Source of the DNA: Planctomycetota bacterium
GTDB taxonomy: Bacteria > Planctomycetota > Planctomycetia > Pirellulales > Lacipirellulaceae
NCBI GenBank assembly: GCA_024278035.1
Contig: JAJRUA010000150.1
Span: 1-9,239 of the forward strand
DNA: 9,239 nucleotides
Direction: 5' to 3'
Each line of letters starts with the position of its first letter. The stretch's first letter is position 1. The position numbers and the translations under genes are program-made. Under the pieces are notes generated by a model. The model made no database searches. It was not told where the DNA came from and saw nothing but the letters and a program-made list of their open reading frames with translations. Below, piece by piece: positions 4,928 to 9,239 of the stretch.

Positions 4928-7879
4928 TTGGGCATTCGAGCCACCCCACCGATTTTTACCAAGGCTTGCCAACGGCTGGTGATAGCATGGCTCTTGCTAT
5001 GGCTAAGCCCGCAGGCGGCTATGGCACAGATTAGTCGTGTCAAACCGGGGCAAAGCTATTTCAACACGATCGACCTGCTCTACGACGCCCAGTACCGGCG
5101 CGCCGCACGCGGATTTCAGAATGAATTGCGCAGTGGAGTTCGGACGGTCCAGGCCCGCTGGGTCGATTCGATTTGCTACTACACGATGCTCGGCGAAGCG
5201 CTTTACTTGCAAGGAGCCTACGGACCGGCGCTCGATCAGTTCGACCGTTCGGCCGAGTTGTTCCTTGCAAACTCAAGGTGGCTCCATCAGCTTAGCTTCC
5301 AGCAAGCACCGCGGGTTGATACGAATCTTGCCCGATTGCAACCGGCTTGGGCTCGACCCCGACGGGCGGTCCTTTATGCGAACATGCCGACAAGTTTTCT
5401 TTTTGCGGTAGGGCAAATTGATAACCGCACGCCGTCGCAGCAGGGGGGCGTTGTCCGGGCGGCCCAGTACTGGAAACTTGATGCCCAAGAACTCGCCCGG
5501 ACGATCGGCTGGACGATCTACCGGCGAGGCAAGTTGCTGGGGCCCCTTGCGAAGCATGATCCCCTGCAGCGCAGCCTAGCCGACACACTTTCGCGTGGCG
5601 GTGTGGGGGTTGCGAATCATTGGTCGAGTGCTTGGGTTGAACTTTGGTGGGGTCTTGCAGCAGCTTCGATCGGCGATGTGGCTCAGGCGACCCCCCATTT
5701 GCGACAGGCCCTCACGCTCGACGGTCGGTACGATCACGCCCTGACTGGCCTAGCCGCCCTCGCCCAGGGGGATTTGGCCCTTGCCGCGGGAACCCCCTCA
5801 GCGGGCAATTTGTTATTGGAAGCCATCAACGGAGCCATTGCCTACGATGACTTGAGTGTTTTAACTGAGGCGATAAAAAACCTTGCTTGGATGCCCGGTA
5901 CGCCCGCCCCGTTGTTGGATAACGTTGGCGTCTGGTCGTCGCGCGGAGGGATTCATCACGTTACGATCACCGCCGGCCTTGCCGCTGCCGAAGCGTCGCT
6001 CCGTGTGGGCGATAACGACGGGGCTGCCTCACGGCTTCAAGGTCTGTTCGGTCGGCATCGCGAAGCGGAGTCAGGCCTGCTTGGCATTGCTGCCGCTCGG
6101 ATACAAGCCTTGCTCGAAGCAAAAGCCGGCAAACGTGGCAAAGCGATGCAGACCGCGTTACGAGCGATAGAGGCCCAAGCCAAAGTTTCGCTTCGGAACT
6201 TTCGGATCGAACTGGCTCGTGCCCGTCTCGATTCGGGGGAACTCTCGCCCCGTCTTGCGCGCAAGGTTTTTGTTGAGGTGCTGGGCGATCCCACGGGGAA
6301 CGACTGGCGAGAAGACCCCATCGACTGCTTGACTTCTCTACGGACCGATCATTCGCCGGTCCTTGCTCGTTGGTTTGCCGTAACTTTCTCACGGCGCGAC
6401 ATGGGCGAAGCGATTAACCTTGCCGAACTGACACGACGGCGCCGGTACTTTGCTTCGCAACCGCTGGGAGGACGTTTGGCGAGTTTGCGCCGTCTGCTAT
6501 CTGCCCCCGATGAAACCTTGGACGCCGATCAGCGTTCCGCACGAAACATTCTCCTCACTGTTTGGCCCCCCTATGTCTCTGCCCATCAAAAGGGACTCGA
6601 AGCTCGCCGGACGCTAGCCGACATGCCCGGCCTGCTGGGTGGAAAAGGTTCGGCACCTGCCACACGCCGCGTTACAACCAATTACCAAAGAACGCTCGAC
6701 CATCGTGAGCAGTTGCTGCTCGAAATGGCTCTGTCACGTCACTACACGCCCCTCGTCTATCCCCCGCCACTCACGGCCAACGAAACCAAAAAACGTCTCA
6801 AGCCGGGGCAGGCCGTTTTTTCCTTACACGAAACACAAGGGGAAATGTACGGCATCGTTCTCACCTCCACTGGCGAGAACGTTTGGCTCATCGGCAAGCA
6901 AAAGCGACTCCGTAAGAAAATCGTTGAGCTATTGCGCGAAGTGGCGGGCGTGAGTGCCCAGCAAAATCGCACGTTTGAAGAACTCGGCGGCGACGCTTGG
7001 CGCGAGCCGGCCATCGGGCTGGGGCAAATGCTCTTTGACAAATCGAGAATCGATTGGACAACGCTGACCGAACTGATTGTGGTGCCTGACAGCCTGATGT
7101 GGTACTGCCCGCTTGAAGCGGTGCTGATCGGCAGCCCTGGGGTGGAGACAAAGCCACTGCTTGAGATCGCACCGATGCGCTACTCGCCGACGGTTGGCCT
7201 GGCATTCTTACCCAAGAAACCCCAACCGCCGACAACGCTTTTGGCAATCGTTGGGCCCAAGCCGGACGAAGAGGCCCCGGCAAACCCCATCATGGCGGTC
7301 GATCCACAGGCCCTTCGCCTCGCACCGCCACAATCCCCCTCGCCGGCGATCGTCAAAACGCTGGTCCATCGGCTGATTGTGGATGAAGAACGAGTGCTCA
7401 ATCCGGCGGCGGCGCTCGAAGTGAGCCTGCTTCCGACCAGCCGCCGCAGTTCGAGTAATCTGTCCGAGTGGTCGGCCTCGCCCCACACGGGCCCCCAAGT
7501 GGTTACGCTCTCCCAACTCCACACGGCGGCCGAACGGCTTCTCAAGTCGAGCCGCGGATCAAAAAAAGGAACCATGCGACCCGGGGACGAACTTTTCTAT
7601 GCCACTTGTGCCTTGCTTGCCCCCGGAACGGAGACTGTGTTGCTCTCCCGCTGGACCACCGCCGGGGCACGCGACCATGACTTGGTCGCCGAGTTCTTGG
7701 TCGGCCTGGATTCCGTTACGCCAAGCAAAGCGTGGCGTCGCTCGGTCCGCCTCGCACGTCCGACGCCTCTGGTGGTCGATCAAGAACCTCGCGTCGAGCC
7801 GCCCAACAACCGTGGCCTCGACACGCCCCCCGACGCGACCCACCCCTTCTTCTGGGCCGGCTACCTGCTGCTAAACTAG
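4928..7879 (+). CDS. Secreted TPR and CHAT-like domain protein
   Basis: A 983-residue exported protein. The signal peptide has a basic N-region (residues 1-16), a hydrophobic core (LVIAWLLLWL) and a likely cleavage AMA|Q at 33/34. Helical TPR-like segments lie near 50-112 (LGEALYLQGAYGPALDQFDRS) and 234-284 (LAAASIGDVAQATPHLRQAL). From about 626 the pattern is that of CHAT, the caspase-like domain of TPR proteins: PGQAVFSLHETQGEMYGIVL, then LIVVPDSLMWYCPLEAV at 716-732, LLAIVGP, and the closing FYATCALLAPGTETVLLSRW at 890-909 (family: a-fl-aGa-sVl-SlW). The HxxTHG and LsaCetg segments that carry the catalytic His and Cys of CHAT peptidases are not evident, so it may be a binding protein only. 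TTG 4928 is chosen because AAGG lies six bases upstream and it gives a complete signal peptide; no ATG fits. It lies 64 bp before a sigma factor gene. Confidence 0.87.
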   Translation: MGIRATPPIFTKACQRLVIAWLLLWLSPQAAMAQISRVKPGQSYFNTIDLLYDAQYRRAARGFQNELRSGVRTVQARWVDSICYYTMLGEALYLQGAYGPALDQFDRSAELFLANSRWLHQLSFQQAPRVDTNLARLQPAWARPRRAVLYANMPTSFLFAVGQIDNRTPSQQGGVVRAAQYWKLDAQELARTIGWTIYRRGKLLGPLAKHDPLQRSLADTLSRGGVGVANHWSSAWVELWWGLAAASIGDVAQATPHLRQALTLDGRYDHALTGLAALAQGDLALAAGTPSAGNLLLEAINGAIAYDDLSVLTEAIKNLAWMPGTPAPLLDNVGVWSSRGGIHHVTITAGLAAAEASLRVGDNDGAASRLQGLFGRHREAESGLLGIAAARIQALLEAKAGKRGKAMQTALRAIEAQAKVSLRNFRIELARARLDSGELSPRLARKVFVEVLGDPTGNDWREDPIDCLTSLRTDHSPVLARWFAVTFSRRDMGEAINLAELTRRRRYFASQPLGGRLASLRRLLSAPDETLDADQRSARNILLTVWPPYVSAHQKGLEARRTLADMPGLLGGKGSAPATRRVTTNYQRTLDHREQLLLEMALSRHYTPLVYPPPLTANETKKRLKPGQAVFSLHETQGEMYGIVLTSTGENVWLIGKQKRLRKKIVELLREVAGVSAQQNRTFEELGGDAWREPAIGLGQMLFDKSRIDWTTLTELIVVPDSLMWYCPLEAVLIGSPGVETKPLLEIAPMRYSPTVGLAFLPKKPQPPTTLLAIVGPKPDEEAPANPIMAVDPQALRLAPPQSPSPAIVKTLVHRLIVDEERVLNPAAALEVSLLPTSRRSSSNLSEWSASPHTGPQVVTLSQLHTAAERLLKSSRGSKKGTMRPGDELFYATCALLAPGTETVLLSRWTTAGARDHDLVAEFLVGLDSVTPSKAWRRSVRLARPTPLVVDQEPRVEPPNNRGLDTPPDATHPFFWAGYLLLN

Positions 7880-7887
7880 CCCGTCGT

Positions 7888-7913
7888 GGTTCAATTCTTC
7901 TTTTTCCTGAACC
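7888..7913. promoter_or_regulatory. Small inverted repeat before the sigma factor gene
   Basis: GGTTCA (7888-7893) and TGAACC (7908-7913) are perfect 6-bp complements with a pyrimidine-rich 14-nt spacer, in the 64-bp gap between the CHAT-like gene and the sigma factor gene. It could be a weak hairpin at the 3' end of the first gene or an operator. A 6-bp match can arise by chance. Confidence 0.3.
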
Positions 7914-7943
7914 CTTTCGCTCCCGCTGTGGCACTACAGGGGT

Positions 7944-8483
7944 ATGACCGCCGTGAGTGAACCTCCTTGTCCGGTGTCGCCCGTTCTGGATCTGTCGCAG
8001 CTCGTCGAGCAGCATCAGGCCGAGATTTGGCGTTACCTCCGTTACCTTGGTGCCCAAGCTGCCGAGGCGGATGATCTGGTGCAGGAGACCTTTCTTGCCG
8101 TCGCCCGCAGCCAATTTGAGCAGCGGACCGACGCCGAGTCGGCGGCCTACTTACGAATCACCGCCCGACGCCAGTTGCTCATGCTCCGCCGAAGCCAACG
8201 GCGTGAACCCATCCTCACCGATCTTGAAGCAGCCGAAACCGTGTGGGCCGAGCGTACCGCCGCCGGGCCATGGGACGATCAAGTGACCGCCCTGCAAAAT
8301 TGCGTTGAACAGCTCGAAGGCCGCGCCCGCCGGGCGATTGATCTTCAATACCAAGAAAAAACAAGCCGCAACGCGATTGCTGAGCTGCTTGAGATGAAAC
8401 CTGACGGCGTGAAGACTTTGTTACGCCGAACTCGCAGCCTCCTGAAAGCGTGTGTTGAACGGGCCATTTGTTCAACGCCGTAA
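7944..8483 (+). CDS. ECF RNA polymerase sigma factor (sigma-70 family)
   Basis: A 179-residue, two-domain sigma factor. Region 2 spans about 18-86: LVEQHQAEIWRYLRYLG, EADDLVQETFLAVAR at 41-55 (core-binding helix with the typical D-DLvQetFl pattern), and YLRITARRQLLMLRRSQRRE for -10 recognition. After a linker rich in acidic and Ala residues, region 4 spans about 116-171: LQNCVEQLEGRARRAIDLQY, then the helix-turn-helix SRNAIAELLEMKPDGVKTLL and RRTRSLLKAC for -35 contact. It should direct RNA polymerase to a small regulon in response to an envelope signal. ATG 7944 has AGGGG almost touching it (7938-7942); the in-frame GTG at 7953 has better spacing from that site, so the true start may be three codons later. 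The next gene encodes a membrane protein whose N-terminus may control this factor. Confidence 0.95.
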   Translation: MTAVSEPPCPVSPVLDLSQLVEQHQAEIWRYLRYLGAQAAEADDLVQETFLAVARSQFEQRTDAESAAYLRITARRQLLMLRRSQRREPILTDLEAAETVWAERTAAGPWDDQVTALQNCVEQLEGRARRAIDLQYQEKTSRNAIAELLEMKPDGVKTLLRRTRSLLKACVERAICSTP

Positions 8484-8487
8484 CATA

Positions 8488-8509
8488 GGCGCAACCTCCG
8501 GCTTGCGCC
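8488..8509. repeat. 7-bp hairpin between sigma factor and YfbK-like genes
   Basis: GGCGCAA (8488-8494) and TTGCGCC (8503-8509) are perfect complements with an 8-nt loop, starting four bases after the sigma factor's stop. No T-run follows, so read-through into the next gene is likely. It may be a palindromic repeat unit or may lower expression of the downstream gene. Confidence 0.5.
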
Positions 8510-8528
8510 GGGGGCCAATACGAAGCCA

Positions 8529-9239
8529 ATGCCAATGTCTCCCTCCACTTCTAACAACGACGATCTCCACGATTCGCTGACCGATCGGCTTCTTGCCGAG
8601 GCGATCGGCGGCGAGTCCCCGCCCGACTTGCGCGACGCGATTCTCGATCGTGCCGCGGAGGATAAGGTTACTTTTACCCCGGAGCCCAAGATGCCATCCC
8701 ATCGCCTACGTTTGGGAATGATCGGCCTCGCCGCAACGGTTCTCATTTGTGCCTCGCTGACAACATTGATTTTGCAAGTGGATGAAAAGAGACAAACGAT
8801 CGCAAGCAATAGAAACGACAAAGCTGCCAAAGAAAAGGCGAGCCGCGAGCGTCAGCGACCGGAGATGAAGTCCCTTGCTTCACAGTACAAGAACGCAAGC
8901 GGCCCTATTGTCCCCGCTAATGGTAATCAACGTTTACGAAAAGAATCGGAATCGCTGTCCGCCAATGGATTGACTAGCGATGCTGTGGTTCCGTCTCGTG
9001 GTAGAGATTCTAAACGAATAGTAACGTTTAGCGCAATCGAGCCAAGGGGAAAGGGCGGAGCCGCCCGATCTGGCAACTTATCTAAGCAACTGCCCTCTCC
9101 CTACTACGTGACGGATGGCATCACCCAATACGCTCCTCAGGCATCTTCAAGAGGAAGCCGTGTCCTACCCGGTCATTTGCTCGAGCAGACCCGCGGCGAC
9201 CAGTACGCCCCGCTTCAGGAAAACAAATTCATCACCGCC
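8529..9239 (+). CDS. YfbK/VWA-type membrane protein, N-terminal part (3' truncated)
   Basis: The frame is open from ATG 8529 to the window edge (237 codons); ATG 8535 is an equal alternative. Residues 1-61 are an acidic cytosolic part with LTDRLLAEAIGGESPPDLRD, the L-a-G-PPDL pattern seen at the start of planctomycete proteins placed next to ECF sigma factors; no zinc-binding HxxxCxxC is present. One TM segment follows (about 62-84, GMIGLAATVLICASLTTLIL). Residues 85-215 are a polar, low-complexity linker that includes SRERQRPEM, encoded by a dispersed repeat, and LPSPYYVTDGITQYAP at 188-203. The visible end, RGDQYAPLQENKFITA, matches the (t/g)-QY-pi-eNpF start of the YfbK N-terminal domain that precedes the von Willebrand A domain, so VWA should follow outside the window. 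It may act as anti-sigma factor and extracytoplasmic sensor; inferred from position. Confidence 0.8.
   Translation, partial: MPMSPSTSNNDDLHDSLTDRLLAEAIGGESPPDLRDAILDRAAEDKVTFTPEPKMPSHRLRLGMIGLAATVLICASLTTLILQVDEKRQTIASNRNDKAAKEKASRERQRPEMKSLASQYKNASGPIVPANGNQRLRKESESLSANGLTSDAVVPSRGRDSKRIVTFSAIEPRGKGGAARSGNLSKQLPSPYYVTDGITQYAPQASSRGSRVLPGHLLEQTRGDQYAPLQENKFITA
8837..8866 (+). repeat. In-frame copy of the REP-like arm within the YfbK-like gene
   Basis: These 30 bases are identical to 2714-2743, that is one full 28-nt arm of the intergenic palindrome plus two more bases. Here the unit is single, with no inverted partner, and is read in frame as part of K-ASRERQRPE-M in the linker after the TM segment. 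Confidence 0.9.

Noticed and set aside
8484..8528. Terminator between sigma factor and YfbK-like gene
   Set aside because: The 7-bp hairpin has no following T-run and the next gene starts 20 bases later, so continued transcription is more likely.

Overview
This 9.2 kb window looks like a chromosomal piece of a planctomycete, most likely order Pirellulales. The pointers are a DUF1559 pseudopilin-like protein with an H-X9-DG signature, an ECF sigma factor followed by the N-terminal part of a YfbK-type (VWA family) membrane protein, a secreted TPR/CHAT-like protein, weak or absent Shine-Dalgarno sites at several genes, moderately high GC, and several palindromic repeats of the kind scattered through these genomes. 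The assignment rests on recognised protein families and not on any rRNA or marker gene.

Layout. 1-1465 (+): the 3' part of a DUF1559 gene, translationally coupled to a small two-TM membrane protein. 1571-2680 (-): a fusion of a CinA/PncC-like domain with a NadD-like nucleotidyltransferase. 2681-3096: a divergent intergenic region holding a perfect 28-bp inverted repeat. 3097-4224 (+): a BioF2/CelD-like GNAT acyltransferase. 4225-4346: a short convergent region filled by repeat units and hairpins. 4347-4589 (-): a small lipoprotein with an LPSPYY motif. 4590-4927: a divergent intergenic region with a perfect 22-bp inverted repeat. 4928-7879 (+): a secreted 983-residue TPR/CHAT-like protein. 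7944-8483 (+): an ECF sigma factor. 8529-9239 (+): the start of a membrane-anchored YfbK/VWA-type protein, cut by the window edge.

The last three genes lie on one strand with gaps of 64 and 45 bp. They may form an envelope-sensing unit: exported CHAT-like protein, sigma factor, and a membrane protein with a cytosolic N-terminus where an anti-sigma factor would be expected. This is inferred from gene order. Two less expected links cross the window. A 30-nt piece of the intergenic repeat at 2714 recurs exactly inside the YfbK-like coding frame at 8837. The lipoprotein and the YfbK-like protein also share an LPSPYYxTDxxxxYxP motif. No tRNA, rRNA, CRISPR array, transposase or phage gene was seen.
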